From Mesorhizobium sp. Root552 (GTDB taxonomy: Bacteria > Pseudomonadota > Alphaproteobacteria > Rhizobiales > Rhizobiaceae), in NCBI RefSeq assembly GCF_001427285.1, contig NZ_LMFV01000034.1, positions 62,921 to 126,920 of the forward strand: a stretch of 64,000 bases of DNA. The letters run 5' to 3'. Of the stretch, positions 18,184-27,072 are shown piece by piece (the first letter of the stretch is position 1; every line of letters starts with the position of its first letter). The notes below the pieces were generated by a model. It was not told the DNA's origin. It was given only the letters and a program-made list of their open reading frames with translations, and did not search any database. The position numbers were made by a program, and so were the translations under genes.

Positions 18184-18895
18184 AAATCTGAGCGCCGGAT
18201 ATGGCGCAGTGTCCGTCCTCCATCAAGTATCGATCGAAGTCTCCGAGGGAGAATTCGTCGCCCTGCTCGGCACCAATGGCAACGGCAAGAGCACGTTGCT
18301 GAACTGCATCATGGGCTTCATCAAGCCCACCAGCGGGCGCATTGTCCTCGAGCATGATGGCCGCACGCTCGACCTGACTGCGATGCCTCCGCACGAAATC
18401 GTCCGTCGTGGCCTTTCCATGGTTCCGGAAGGCCGCAGGCTCGTGCCCAGCCTCTCCGTCGAAGACAATCTGAAGCTGGCCGGCAGCAATCCGGTGGTGC
18501 GCGATCGCCTGAACGAAAATCTCGCTTACTGCTACCGCACCTTCCCGCTCCTGCTCGAACGCAAGACACAACTTGCCGGCACGATGAGCGGCGGCCAGCA
18601 GCAATTGCTTGCAATCGCCCGCTCGCTGATGACGGTCCCGAAGATTGTCGTCGTCGATGAGCCGTCGGTCGGCCTCGCGCCAATCGTGGTCAGTCAGGTC
18701 ATCGAAGCGATCCAGACCCTGCAGCGGGAGAGCAACCTGACCATATTGATGGCGGAGCAGAGCTTCCTGCAGACCATCGATGTCGCATCGCGGGCCTACA
18801 TTCTGGCCCATGGTCGCATTGCCCGCCACTTCGACAGCAATGCCGGTACAATCGATCAGGAAGAGATACGCCGAGCGTTGCTCGGCGCAGGTTAG
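18164..18895 (+). CDS. branched-chain-type ABC importer, ATPase (LivF-like)
   Basis: 243 residues from GTG 18164, inside the 3' end of the LivG-like gene. Walker A GTNGNGKSTL, signature MSGGQQQLL and Walker B IVVVDEPSVGLAP are intact. Last gene of the IclR-linked island. An AT-rich 56-bp gap with only a weak AACC-TTTT-GGTT hairpin separates it from the convergent sugar operon. Confidence 0.9.
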   Translation: MNRLIIENLSAGYGAVSVLHQVSIEVSEGEFVALLGTNGNGKSTLLNCIMGFIKPTSGRIVLEHDGRTLDLTAMPPHEIVRRGLSMVPEGRRLVPSLSVEDNLKLAGSNPVVRDRLNENLAYCYRTFPLLLERKTQLAGTMSGGQQQLLAIARSLMTVPKIVVVDEPSVGLAPIVVSQVIEAIQTLQRESNLTILMAEQSFLQTIDVASRAYILAHGRIARHFDSNAGTIDQEEIRRALLGAG

Positions 18896-18951
18896 ATTAA
18901 GCAATTATATAGCAATATCAATATTATGAGCAATAATGATAACCTTTTGGT

Positions 18952-19881
18952 TTAGGAACTCGCTTGCCGCTTCAACGGCCCCAGATCAGCGGCAAAGCGC
19001 CCCACCATCGCTAGCCCTGTTGCATTGGGCCGCATGGCGGGCGCGCGGTCACTGACAACGAGCCCACCGCGCAAGGCAAATAGCCGCTTGCCGTAGCAGA
19101 TCAGGTTCTCGAGACCCTGCATGGTCGAAACGACTGCAGGCAACATCTTGCGATAGATTTCCTGTGCGCCTTCTTCATCGCCCGCACGAAAGGCATCGTA
19201 GGCTGCCACCGCATAGTCAATGCAGTCCGGCGCAAGGATCAACCCGCGACAACCAATGCGAAGATTGTCGAGCATTTCGAGTCCGGCGCGGCCGTTGAAG
19301 ACAGGCAAGCGGTTGTTCGTTGCCTCGATCAACCCGGCAATCTCGACCACCGGACCTTCGCCCTTGACCAACTGGATATTGGGGTGCTGGCGCACCAGAT
19401 CGGCGATTTCGCCTGAGGTAAGCCCGCGCCCCATGAAAGCCGGGGCATTCTGTATTGCTACCGGCAGGTCGGTAGCTTCAGCCACGCGGCCGAAAAAGCG
19501 GATATATTCCGCTGCACCGAACTGGCCAACCATCGGCGGCTGCAGGATCAGCCAGTCCGCGCCTACGCTTTCGGCATGTCGCACTTGCGCCACCTGCTCT
19601 GCCACCGACGAACCGAATATGGTCAACGCCAGCGGCACCCGTCCGCCGGTATCCTCGGCAACCCAGTCCATCACCGTTCGCCGCTCGGCCTCGGTCAGCT
19701 TCGACACTTCCGTGACAAGGCCAAGCGCTGCCATGCCATGTACGCCAACCGACAGGCAAAGCTCGACCTGCCGGCGCATCGCCACGCGGTCGAGTTGTTC
19801 GCGTTCATCGAAAAGCGCGTAGAGAATGGCATGGATGCCATGCAGATCGCCCACGTGGAAGCTTGTCACGGTCTCGCTCAT
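18952..19881 (-). CDS. DapA-family lyase/dehydratase, probably 2-keto-3-deoxy sugar acid
   Basis: 309 residues, (beta/alpha)8 class I aldolase family. Lys173 in QLVKGEG is the expected Schiff-base lysine, and GLVTEVSKL (54-62) replaces the usual GTTGE segment. Where the family has a catalytic Tyr (YN motif), this protein reads AIQNAP with Gln144. It overlaps the IlvD/Edd dehydratase gene by 1 base (TGATG) as last gene of the operon, so it should act next in the pathway: either dehydrating 2-keto-3-deoxy-L-arabonate to alpha-ketoglutarate semialdehyde or cleaving it to pyruvate and glycolaldehyde. The Tyr loss makes the exact reaction uncertain. Confidence 0.8.
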   Translation of the reverse strand: MSETVTSFHVGDLHGIHAILYALFDEREQLDRVAMRRQVELCLSVGVHGMAALGLVTEVSKLTEAERRTVMDWVAEDTGGRVPLALTIFGSSVAEQVAQVRHAESVGADWLILQPPMVGQFGAAEYIRFFGRVAEATDLPVAIQNAPAFMGRGLTSGEIADLVRQHPNIQLVKGEGPVVEIAGLIEATNNRLPVFNGRAGLEMLDNLRIGCRGLILAPDCIDYAVAAYDAFRAGDEEGAQEIYRKMLPAVVSTMQGLENLICYGKRLFALRGGLVVSDRAPAMRPNATGLAMVGRFAADLGPLKRQASS

Positions 19882-21596
19882 CAGTGGCTCTCGCGCGGAA
19901 CTTCATGGCCACGACAACCGACCAGGAAGTCCAGGTCCGCACCACGGTCCGCTTGCATAACGCGCTCGACATAAAGGCTCTGGTAGCCACCCTGCATGGC
20001 AACTTGCGGCGCGGTCCAGCGCGCGCGGCGGCGAGCCAGCTCCTCATCCGGCACGTCGAGATGGAGCCGGCGGTTTTCGACATCCAGTTCAATCATGTCG
20101 CCGTCTTTGACCAGCGCCAGCGGGCCGCCAATCGCCGCCTCGGGAGCGGCGTGCAGCACGACGGTGCCGAAGGCCGTACCGGACATGCGCGCATCCGAGA
20201 TACGCACCATGTCGCGAACACCCTTTTGCAGCAGCTTCTGCGGCAGCGCCATGTTGCCCACCTCGGCCATGCCGGGATATCCCTTGGGGCCACAGTTCTT
20301 CAGCACCATCACGCACGTCTCGTCGATATCGAGATCCGGCTGATCGACGCGCGCCTTGTAGTGCTCGACATTCTCGAACACGACAGCGCGCCCGCGATGG
20401 CGCATCAGTTCCGGCGAGGCAGCGGAAGGCTTCAGGATCGCACCATCTGGGGCCAGATTGCCGCGCAGCACCGCGATACCGCCTTGTTTCGTCAGCGCCT
20501 TGGCGCGCGGCAGGATCACCTCTTCGTTGAAATTCTCCGCGCCGGCAATGTTCTCGCCAACCGTCTTGCCGGTAACCGTCAAGGCGTCGAGGTCGAGTAG
20601 ATCAGAAACCTCCTTCATCACGGCGGGCAAACCGCCAGCATAGCAGAACTCTTCCATCAGGAATTTCCCCGATGGCATCAGGTTCAGGATGGTCGGGATG
20701 TCGCGCCCGAAACGATCCCAATCGTCGAGCGAGAGTTCGGTGCCTATCCGGCCCGCAATCGCCAGCAGGTGCACCACCGCATTGGTCGAGCCACCGATGG
20801 CGCCATTGACTCGGATGGCGTTGGCAAAGGCCTTTCGCGTCAGGATGGCCGAGAGGCGCAAATCCTCCTTCACCATCTCGACAATGCGCCGCCCCGAAAG
20901 CCTCGCCAGCCGCGCGCGGTGAGCGTCCACTGCCGGATAGGCGGCGTTGCCTGGCAGGGCCAACCCGAGCGCCTCCACCATGGAGGCCATGGTCGATGCA
21001 GTGCCCATGGTCATGCAGTGGCCGGGCGAGCGCGACATCGCGCTTTCGGCAGCGGCAAATTCCTGTTCGCTCATGACGCCGGCGCGAACATCCTCGGAGA
21101 ACTTCCACACATCGGTGCCTGAACCAATCGCCTTGCCACGAAAGCGGCCGTTCAACATCGGCCCGCCGGAAACGACGATGGCCGGCACATCGCAAGATGC
21201 CGCACCCATCACCAGCGACGGCGTGGTCTTGTCGCAGCCTGCCATGAGCACGACGCCGTCCATGGGATTGCCGCGTATGGATTCCTCGACGTCCATCGAA
21301 GCAAGATTGCGGAACAGCATGGCCGTCGGGCGCAAGTTGGATTCGCCGCACGAAAACACCGGGAATTCCAGCGGCAGCCCGCCTGCTTCCAGAACACCCG
21401 CCTTCACATGTTCGACCAAGCCGCGAAAATGGGCGTTGCACGGCGTGAGTTCGGAAAACGTGTTGCAGATGCCGATCACCGGTCGTCCGTCGAAGGCGTC
21501 GTCGGGCAGGCCGTTGTTCTTCATCCAGCTGCGGTGAATGAAGGCATCCTTGCCGATACCACCGAACCAAGCCTGGGAACGCAATTTCCGTGTCAC
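19881..21596 (-). CDS. IlvD/Edd-family sugar-acid dehydratase (L-arabonate dehydratase-like)
   Basis: 571 residues. Cys53 (SELTPCNAH), Cys121 (AGCDKTTP) and Cys194 (GHCMTMGTAST) are spaced 68 and 73 apart, the same spacing as I recall for the Fe-S cysteines of the Rhizobium L-arabonate dehydratase. Proteins of this branch dehydrate L-arabonate, D-xylonate or D-fuconate/galactonate to 2-keto-3-deoxy acids rather than making branched-chain amino acids. The neighbouring AraFGH-type importer and SDR dehydrogenase support a sugar-acid role. Substrate preference is not fixed by sequence. Confidence 0.87.
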   Translation of the reverse strand: MTRKLRSQAWFGGIGKDAFIHRSWMKNNGLPDDAFDGRPVIGICNTFSELTPCNAHFRGLVEHVKAGVLEAGGLPLEFPVFSCGESNLRPTAMLFRNLASMDVEESIRGNPMDGVVLMAGCDKTTPSLVMGAASCDVPAIVVSGGPMLNGRFRGKAIGSGTDVWKFSEDVRAGVMSEQEFAAAESAMSRSPGHCMTMGTASTMASMVEALGLALPGNAAYPAVDAHRARLARLSGRRIVEMVKEDLRLSAILTRKAFANAIRVNGAIGGSTNAVVHLLAIAGRIGTELSLDDWDRFGRDIPTILNLMPSGKFLMEEFCYAGGLPAVMKEVSDLLDLDALTVTGKTVGENIAGAENFNEEVILPRAKALTKQGGIAVLRGNLAPDGAILKPSAASPELMRHRGRAVVFENVEHYKARVDQPDLDIDETCVMVLKNCGPKGYPGMAEVGNMALPQKLLQKGVRDMVRISDARMSGTAFGTVVLHAAPEAAIGGPLALVKDGDMIELDVENRRLHLDVPDEELARRRARWTAPQVAMQGGYQSLYVERVMQADRGADLDFLVGCRGHEVPRESH

Positions 21597-21653
21597 TTTT
21601 GTCTATCCTGTTATTGGTCCGTATGGCGGCATCGAGCCTTTTTGGCCGGGCAA

Positions 21654-22433
21654 TCAAACGGCATGCTGGAGCACACTCAACCCACCATCAACAACCAGGC
21701 ACGCCGCGTTCATGAACGGGCATTCGTCCGAGATCATGAATACAGCGGCCTTGGCGATCTCTGACGGTTGGGCGATCCGCTTGCCAGGATGAAGCGCCAG
21801 CGTCTCGGCCTTTGCTTTCGCCGGGTCGGGAAAGCTGTTCCAGTAGTCGATGTTCTTCTGCGTCTCGACGTAGCCTGGCGCCAGCGCGTTCACCCGCACC
21901 CCGGCCGCCGCATATTCCAGCGCCAGCGACTTTGTCATGCCAAGTAGCGCATGCTTGGCCAGCGGATAGGGAAATGTGTGCGGGATGATCGTGAAAGAGT
22001 GCGTCGAGGCAATGTTGAGGATTGCGCCGCCGCCGGCTGAAATCATCCCTGGAAGCGCCGCCTTGCAGCAGTTCCACGCGCCTTTCAGGTTGACGTCGAA
22101 GCATCGCTGCCATTCTTCATCCGTCGTTTCCAGCGGCGCATTGAAGACATTGATGCCGGCATTGTTGATCAGCGCGTTGATCGGCCCGATGGTTTTTCCT
22201 GCTTCGGCCATCGCGGCGGCAATTGCCTGCGCATCGGATATGTCGGCTTGCGCTGAGGCCAGCGCGCCCTCGTCCGTCCCCAGCCGCGCCACGGTCTCGC
22301 CCAGCATCGGCCCGTCGCGGTCGATGACGAAAAGCTTTGCGCCTTCCTTCAGGCACTCCTCGGCAATGGCGAGCCCGATGCCTTGCGCCGCCCCCGTCAG
22401 GAAAATCCGCTTGCCGGCCAGACGATCAGTCAT
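21654..22433 (-). CDS. SDR-family dehydrogenase, probable sugar 1-dehydrogenase
   Basis: 259 residues, classical short-chain dehydrogenase: nucleotide motif TGAAQGIG, NNAG, and catalytic Ser with YPLAK (YxxxK). An acidic residue after beta-2 (VIDRDG) suggests NAD preference. In this operon the likely step is oxidation of L-arabinose or D-galactose at C1 to the aldonolactone. It overlaps the aldose epimerase gene by 4 bp. No lactonase gene is visible nearby, so lactone opening may be spontaneous or encoded elsewhere. Confidence 0.85.
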   Translation of the reverse strand: MTDRLAGKRIFLTGAAQGIGLAIAEECLKEGAKLFVIDRDGPMLGETVARLGTDEGALASAQADISDAQAIAAAMAEAGKTIGPINALINNAGINVFNAPLETTDEEWQRCFDVNLKGAWNCCKAALPGMISAGGGAILNIASTHSFTIIPHTFPYPLAKHALLGMTKSLALEYAAAGVRVNALAPGYVETQKNIDYWNSFPDPAKAKAETLALHPGKRIAQPSEIAKAAVFMISDECPFMNAACLVVDGGLSVLQHAV

Positions 22434-23314
22434 TGCGCTTCACCGTGATTGAAGACCGAAATTGAAAAGTCACCGGAAAGAGTTTCACCCGGCGAGAGCA
22501 CATGAAGACCATCCGGACCCGCCATCGCCAGTGCATTCGGCGCATGCGACATGGGCTCCAGACAGAAGAACGCCAGATCTTCCTCCGGGGCATAGAGCAT
22601 ATATCTGGAAAACAATGGGTCGGCTGCGATCTTGGCGCCAAGCCCTATCTCTGGCCAGACGACCTCCGCCTTACCAGTCCATCCTTCAAAGCAGTTGTTC
22701 AACCGTCGGGCAGGTAACGCACGCAACCGTGAAAAGTCGGCCATCTCCGGCACGGGCTCCTGCACTTTCGGCAAATAGTCAGCTGCTTCCGTCCACCATG
22801 ATGAAGCGGGAGCGGCGAGCTTCATGCCCGCACTGCGCGGAAAATAAGGATGGAAGCCGATCCCGAACGGCAGCGGCTCGGTCCCGCAATTCTGCACCGA
22901 CAACTTCATTCGCAAGGTCGCACCATCAAGCGTGATCGACTGTATAGCCCGGTAAACATGCGGCGACTGACCCGGCTCATCCCGGACGAAAGACAACGTA
23001 ATCCCCGCCTCGGATTTTTCCTCTACCTTCCATCGGCCAAGCCAGCCGTCACCGTGAATATAGAAGGGTTCTTCGGTGTTCGGCTCGAAGCGGTAACGCC
23101 TCCCGCCCATGTCAAAGCTGTTGCCCTCGACACGGTTGCCAAGCGGCACGAGCGGAAAGCAGGCACATTGCAGAACATCGAAGGCATCTTCAGCACCACG
23201 ATACGGTCGCAGGAACGCCAGACCGTCGCTGGTGCGGCCATCAACGACCGCCCCGCCCTGTTCGCTCACGCGCAGCGACAGGCGCTCATTGGCAAGTTCA
23301 AGAAACTGCGCCAT
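22430..23314 (-). CDS. aldose 1-epimerase family protein
   Basis: 294 residues, galactose-mutarotase-like fold. FGIGFHPYFPRS carries the conserved His, and GNRVEGNSFDMGGRRY is typical of the N-terminal half. The enzyme interconverts alpha and beta anomers so that the dehydrogenase downstream gets its preferred form. Eight bases separate it from the permease gene upstream in the operon. Confidence 0.85.
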   Translation of the reverse strand: MAQFLELANERLSLRVSEQGGAVVDGRTSDGLAFLRPYRGAEDAFDVLQCACFPLVPLGNRVEGNSFDMGGRRYRFEPNTEEPFYIHGDGWLGRWKVEEKSEAGITLSFVRDEPGQSPHVYRAIQSITLDGATLRMKLSVQNCGTEPLPFGIGFHPYFPRSAGMKLAAPASSWWTEAADYLPKVQEPVPEMADFSRLRALPARRLNNCFEGWTGKAEVVWPEIGLGAKIAADPLFSRYMLYAPEEDLAFFCLEPMSHAPNALAMAGPDGLHVLSPGETLSGDFSISVFNHGEAQ

Positions 23315-23322
23315 CTCACGGC

Positions 23323-24273
23323 TCAGCGCCGTCCGAGCGCACTGGACCGCAGGTTGTCGAGCAGCACTGCCAGCAGCAGGATCACTCCGCGCACGATGTA
23401 CTGGTAGAAGGCCGGGATGTTGAGCAGGTTCATGACGTTTTCTGCAATGCCCATGATCATCACGCCGACGATGACGCCCGCCATCGTAGCCCTGCCACCG
23501 GCGAGCGAGACACCGCCCAGAACGCAGGCCGAGATGACCGAAAGCTCCAGCCCGACAGCGGCATTTGGCTGGCCGGACGTAATGCGCGAGGCAAGCAATA
23601 TACCTGCAATGCCGCAGACCAGTCCCTGCAATGCGAATATCCAGATGCGGGTGCGGTCGACATTCACGCCGGCAAGACGCGAGGCTTCAGGATTGCCGCC
23701 AATGGCCAGCGTATTCTTGCCGAACACGGTGCGATTGAGCACGAAGCCGAAGATCAGGAACAGAATCGCAAGCACCCAGATCGGCGTCGGAATGCCGACC
23801 AGCTTGGAGAGCGCAAGCTGATAGAAATTCGGATCGTTGATGCCCACGGCACGGCCATCCGACGAAATCAGCGCCAGGCCGCGCACGATCTGCATCGTCG
23901 CAAGCGTAGTGATCAGCGCGTTGATGCGAAATTTGGCGATGACCAGCCCATTGAACAGGCCCACGATCGAACCGCAGAGCAACGCGGCCAGCACACCGGC
24001 GAAAATCGACCCGGTAGCGTTGGAGGCCATCACCGCCACCATGCCTGCAAAGGCGACGATGGAACCGACCGAAAGATCGAAGTCGCGCGCCGCCAGGCAA
24101 AACATCATGGTGCAGGCAACGATGCCGACCGTGACGACCGATTGCAGCAGGCCCAGTATGTTGCGTTCAGTGAGGAAATTCGGCACCAGAAGGGCGACCA
24201 GTGCAAAGGCCACCACGAAAATGACGACAAGGCCCTGATCGCCGAGCAGGATTCGCTTGAGCTGGGTGGTCAT
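23323..24273 (-). CDS. araH: sugar ABC importer permease (AraH-like)
   Basis: 316 residues from ATG 24273 (GAGGAC upstream); TTG 24288, overlapping the araG stop, would add five residues. Highly hydrophobic CUT2/RbsC-type permease with ARDFDLSVGSIVAFAGM and ILGGNPEAS-like (AIGGNPEASRLAGV) family motifs. It forms the channel of the importer whose ATPase and binding protein lie upstream. Confidence 0.88.
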   Translation of the reverse strand: MTTQLKRILLGDQGLVVIFVVAFALVALLVPNFLTERNILGLLQSVVTVGIVACTMMFCLAARDFDLSVGSIVAFAGMVAVMASNATGSIFAGVLAALLCGSIVGLFNGLVIAKFRINALITTLATMQIVRGLALISSDGRAVGINDPNFYQLALSKLVGIPTPIWVLAILFLIFGFVLNRTVFGKNTLAIGGNPEASRLAGVNVDRTRIWIFALQGLVCGIAGILLASRITSGQPNAAVGLELSVISACVLGGVSLAGGRATMAGVIVGVMIMGIAENVMNLLNIPAFYQYIVRGVILLLAVLLDNLRSSALGRR

Positions 24274-24284
24274 ACCTTGGGTCC

Positions 24285-25796
24285 TCAAGATGCGATTGCT
24301 GTTGGGGTCTTCTTATCGGGCAAGGCCGCGGCCAGGATCGCCTTCTCAGCAAACTGGTCGCGCCTCAATTCGCCGGAGATGCGGCCGCCGCACATCACGA
24401 GTATGCGGTCGCAAATCCCCATCACTTCCGGAAGCTCGCTGGAGACGACGACGATCGCCATACCGTCTTCAGCCAGTTGATAGAGGATATCGTAGATTTC
24501 AGACTTCGCACCGACATCGATGCCGCGTGTCGGCTCGTCGACGATCAGGACGCGGATGCCTTCTTCAGAGAGCCAGCGGCCAAGGATAACCTTCTGCTGG
24601 TTGCCTCCGGAGAGGTTGACGATGTCCTGCTTGCGCGATGGCGTTCGCACCTTCAGCTTCTTGATGAAGGTCTCGGCAACCTCAATCTCCTTTTTCGGAT
24701 TGAGGATTCCTAAGCGCGTATGATGGCGGCGCGAGGAGATGTTGATGTTCTCCTCGAGCGAACGCCCCTGAATGATGCCGTCGTGCTTGCGGTCTTCGGA
24801 ACACAGTACGATTCCAGCCCGTATGGCTTGATGTGGGTCGGCGCTGCGCACCGGCTTGCCATCCACCGTGATCTTGCCTGCATCAGCAGCATCGGCGGCA
24901 TACACCAGGCGCATAAGCTCTGAGCGGCCCGCACCGATCAGCCCGAAGAAGCCCAGTATTTCGCCGGCATGAACCTCGAAGCTTGCCGGCTGCGGGAGCT
25001 TCTCACCCGAAATTCCATCAACCTTGAGCCGGACCTCGCCCGCCTTGCGTGGCCGCCAGCCCCATACGTTGGAGATCTCACGACCAACCATCTCGGCCAC
25101 CACCTGCTCACGGGTAACGTCCTTGAGGCTTGGATGATGGGCAGCGAGCTTGCCGTCGCGCAGCACCGTCAAGCTGTCGCAAAGCCTGAACACCTCGTCG
25201 AGGCGATGCGAGATATAGAGAATGACCTTGCCCTCGGCGCGCAGGCGCTCGATCAGGGCGAAAAGGATTTCGCTTTCGCGCGAAGACAGCGATGACGTCG
25301 GTTCATCGAGCGCGATCACCCGCGCATCGAGCATTATCGCCTTGGCGATCTCGACCATCTGGCGTTCGCCGATGGACAGTGTCTTCACCTTACGGCGCGG
25401 ATCGATGTCGATGCCGGCGGACTTCAGTTTCTCGCCAACCTCGGAAAACATCTGTCTGGCCTGGATGACGCCTGCATTGGCGGGGAAGCGTCCGAGCCGC
25501 AAATTCTCCGCTACCGTGAGTTCAGGAACCAGTTGCAGTTCCTGGTGGATCACGATCACGCCGGCATGGAACGCATCGCGCGTGGACGCATATTTCTGCG
25601 CCTGGCCGTCTATGCTGATCTCGCCGCCATCGGCCTGCTGATCACCGGAAAGCACGCGGATCAGCGTCGATTTGCCGGCCCCGTTTTCGCCCATCAAGCC
25701 GTGGACTGCGCCCTTCTCGACGCTGAACGAGACATCGGACAGGGCTTTGACGCCGGGGTAGGTCTTGGAGATGTGGGAAAATTCGAGAAACGACAT
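24285..25796 (-). CDS. araG: sugar ABC importer ATPase, double-domain (AraG-like)
   Basis: 503 residues from ATG 25796, preceded by GGAGG; an upstream in-frame start at 25835 is less likely. Two fused ABC domains, as in all CUT2 ATPases: the first with GENGAGKST, LSIGERQMVEIAKA and VIALDEPTSSLS; the second with degenerate Walker A GLIGAGRSEL, signature LSGGNQQKV and VLIVDEPTRGIDVG. Closest by operon content to arabinose AraG. Confidence 0.92.
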   Translation of the reverse strand: MSFLEFSHISKTYPGVKALSDVSFSVEKGAVHGLMGENGAGKSTLIRVLSGDQQADGGEISIDGQAQKYASTRDAFHAGVIVIHQELQLVPELTVAENLRLGRFPANAGVIQARQMFSEVGEKLKSAGIDIDPRRKVKTLSIGERQMVEIAKAIMLDARVIALDEPTSSLSSRESEILFALIERLRAEGKVILYISHRLDEVFRLCDSLTVLRDGKLAAHHPSLKDVTREQVVAEMVGREISNVWGWRPRKAGEVRLKVDGISGEKLPQPASFEVHAGEILGFFGLIGAGRSELMRLVYAADAADAGKITVDGKPVRSADPHQAIRAGIVLCSEDRKHDGIIQGRSLEENINISSRRHHTRLGILNPKKEIEVAETFIKKLKVRTPSRKQDIVNLSGGNQQKVILGRWLSEEGIRVLIVDEPTRGIDVGAKSEIYDILYQLAEDGMAIVVVSSELPEVMGICDRILVMCGGRISGELRRDQFAEKAILAAALPDKKTPTAIAS

Positions 25797-25814
25797 CGAC
25801 GGTCCTCCGACATA

Positions 25815-25848
25815 TCCGGCAGCGGGAATTGGCAAACCCGCCGCCGGA
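25815..25848 (-). repeat. intercistronic hairpin between araF and araG
   Basis: TCCGGC-AGCGGG (25815-25826) pairs with CCCGCC-GCCGGA (25837-25848) around a 10-base loop, with one G-T pair. No T-run follows. Its place directly after the binding-protein gene suggests mRNA 3'-end stabilisation and higher AraF output. Confidence 0.5.
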
Positions 25849-25867
25849 CACCGTTCAATGTAGAAGC

Positions 25868-26860
25868 TTACTCGATGCCGAGGTCTTTGCGCACCGCTTC
25901 ATAGTCGCCGCGCTTGGCCAAGGCGCCGGCGGTGAGGATCAGCTTCTCCGGCTCCTTGTTGTTGGCGACCCAGTCATACATGTTGAGCGCGGTTTCGTAG
26001 CCGTGACGCTTCGGCGAAATGATCACCGAACCGACAAAACCGGTTGCAGTCGGCTTCTTGAACTCGTTGATCGCCGAGTCCGCGCCACCAATGCCGACGC
26101 CGATCATGCCGTCAGCCGGAATGCCGACGCTTTCGGAAGCGCGCACCGCACCCAGCACGGCTTCGTCGTTGAGGCCGAATGCCACCCACTTCTTGATATT
26201 GGCGTTCTTGTTCAGAACAACCGTCGCGGCGTTGAGCGCAGCTTCCGTGTCGGTCTTGGCCTGCGGCGCATCGAAGATGTTCTCGGCCTTGAAGCCGTTT
26301 GCCTTCAGCACCGAAATCGCGCCTTCGACGCGATCGACCGCGGTCGGGAGTTGGTCATAGGAGACGCGGATCGCGCCAACCTCGTCAGCGTTCCAGCCAC
26401 GCGCCTTCATCTCGTCGACAATCGCCTGCCCCACAGCTTCGCCGATCTTGGTGGCGGAGATGCCCATGTGCGGCACTTCTTCGATCGGCTTGCCGTCCGC
26501 GCCGACCAGACGGTCGTCAACGGTCATCAGCTTGAGATTGTTCGCAGCCGCCTTGGCGACAATGCCAGGCCCGAGCTTCACGTCGGGGGTGCAGACGACG
26601 AAACCCTGCGCGCCCTGTGCGCCCAGATTGTCGATAGCCGACATCAGCTTTTCGCCGTCCTCGGCGCCGATCTTCACCAGCGTGAAGCCCTTTTCCTTGG
26701 CCGCCTGGTCGGCAAACTTCCATTCGTCCTGGAACCACGGCTCTTCAGGCTGCTTCACGATGAAGCCGATCTTGGTCTCCTGCGCATAGGCAGAAGCGAT
26801 GGTGGTGACGGACAGCACGGCAAGGGCGCCAGCAATGAGCGCCTTATTCAACAATCGCAT
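25868..26860 (-). CDS. araF: L-arabinose-type ABC importer, periplasmic binding protein (AraF-like)
   Basis: 330 residues from ATG 26860, preceded by GGGAGG. Signal peptide ending at about ASAYA-QETKI. The start of the mature protein, GFIVKQPEEPWFQDEWKFAD, is nearly the same as that of E. coli AraF, and KGFTLVKIGAEDGEK, VPHMGISATKIGE and GFGLNDEAVLGAVRA-like stretches continue the match. E. coli AraF binds L-arabinose and also D-galactose and D-fucose. First gene of the leftward sugar operon; expressed from the promoter at 26909-26937. Confidence 0.93.
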   Translation of the reverse strand: MRLLNKALIAGALAVLSVTTIASAYAQETKIGFIVKQPEEPWFQDEWKFADQAAKEKGFTLVKIGAEDGEKLMSAIDNLGAQGAQGFVVCTPDVKLGPGIVAKAAANNLKLMTVDDRLVGADGKPIEEVPHMGISATKIGEAVGQAIVDEMKARGWNADEVGAIRVSYDQLPTAVDRVEGAISVLKANGFKAENIFDAPQAKTDTEAALNAATVVLNKNANIKKWVAFGLNDEAVLGAVRASESVGIPADGMIGVGIGGADSAINEFKKPTATGFVGSVIISPKRHGYETALNMYDWVANNKEPEKLILTAGALAKRGDYEAVRKDLGIE

Positions 26861-26908
26861 GATTTCCTCCCAAAATGCGCCGGGCATCCAGCCCAGTGTG
26901 ACAAGCCG

Positions 26909-26966
26909 TTAGTAACGTCTTTTATCATACCAGTCAATTGCACTTGTATGATAAATGAGATAACTT
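26909..26966. promoter_or_regulatory. divergent araF and gntR promoters with interlocked operator
   Basis: Leftward promoter: TTGACT (complement of 26932-26937), 17-bp spacer, TACTAA (complement of 26909-26914). Rightward promoter: TTGCAC 26938-26943, 17-bp spacer, TAACTT 26961-26966. The two -35 boxes abut. A perfect 10-bp inverted repeat, TTTATCATAC (26921-26930) and GTATGATAAA (26946-26955), puts one half-site in the spacer of each promoter. A dimeric regulator, most likely the adjacent GntR protein, could block both at once. Confidence 0.7.
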
Positions 26967-27072
26967 CTCGAAATCGAGGAGCGGGACGACGTCGGTCGCG
27001 ACAACCGAAGGCGTTGCCCGGTGCACAGAGCACGCATAAGAACGAAAAGAACAAGCCAGGGGGAGAGCAAGC

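Noticed and set aside
18896..18951. AT-rich gap with weak palindromes as a possible attachment or insertion site
   Set aside because: No direct repeats, integrase or tRNA nearby; stems are only 4-6 A/T-rich pairs.
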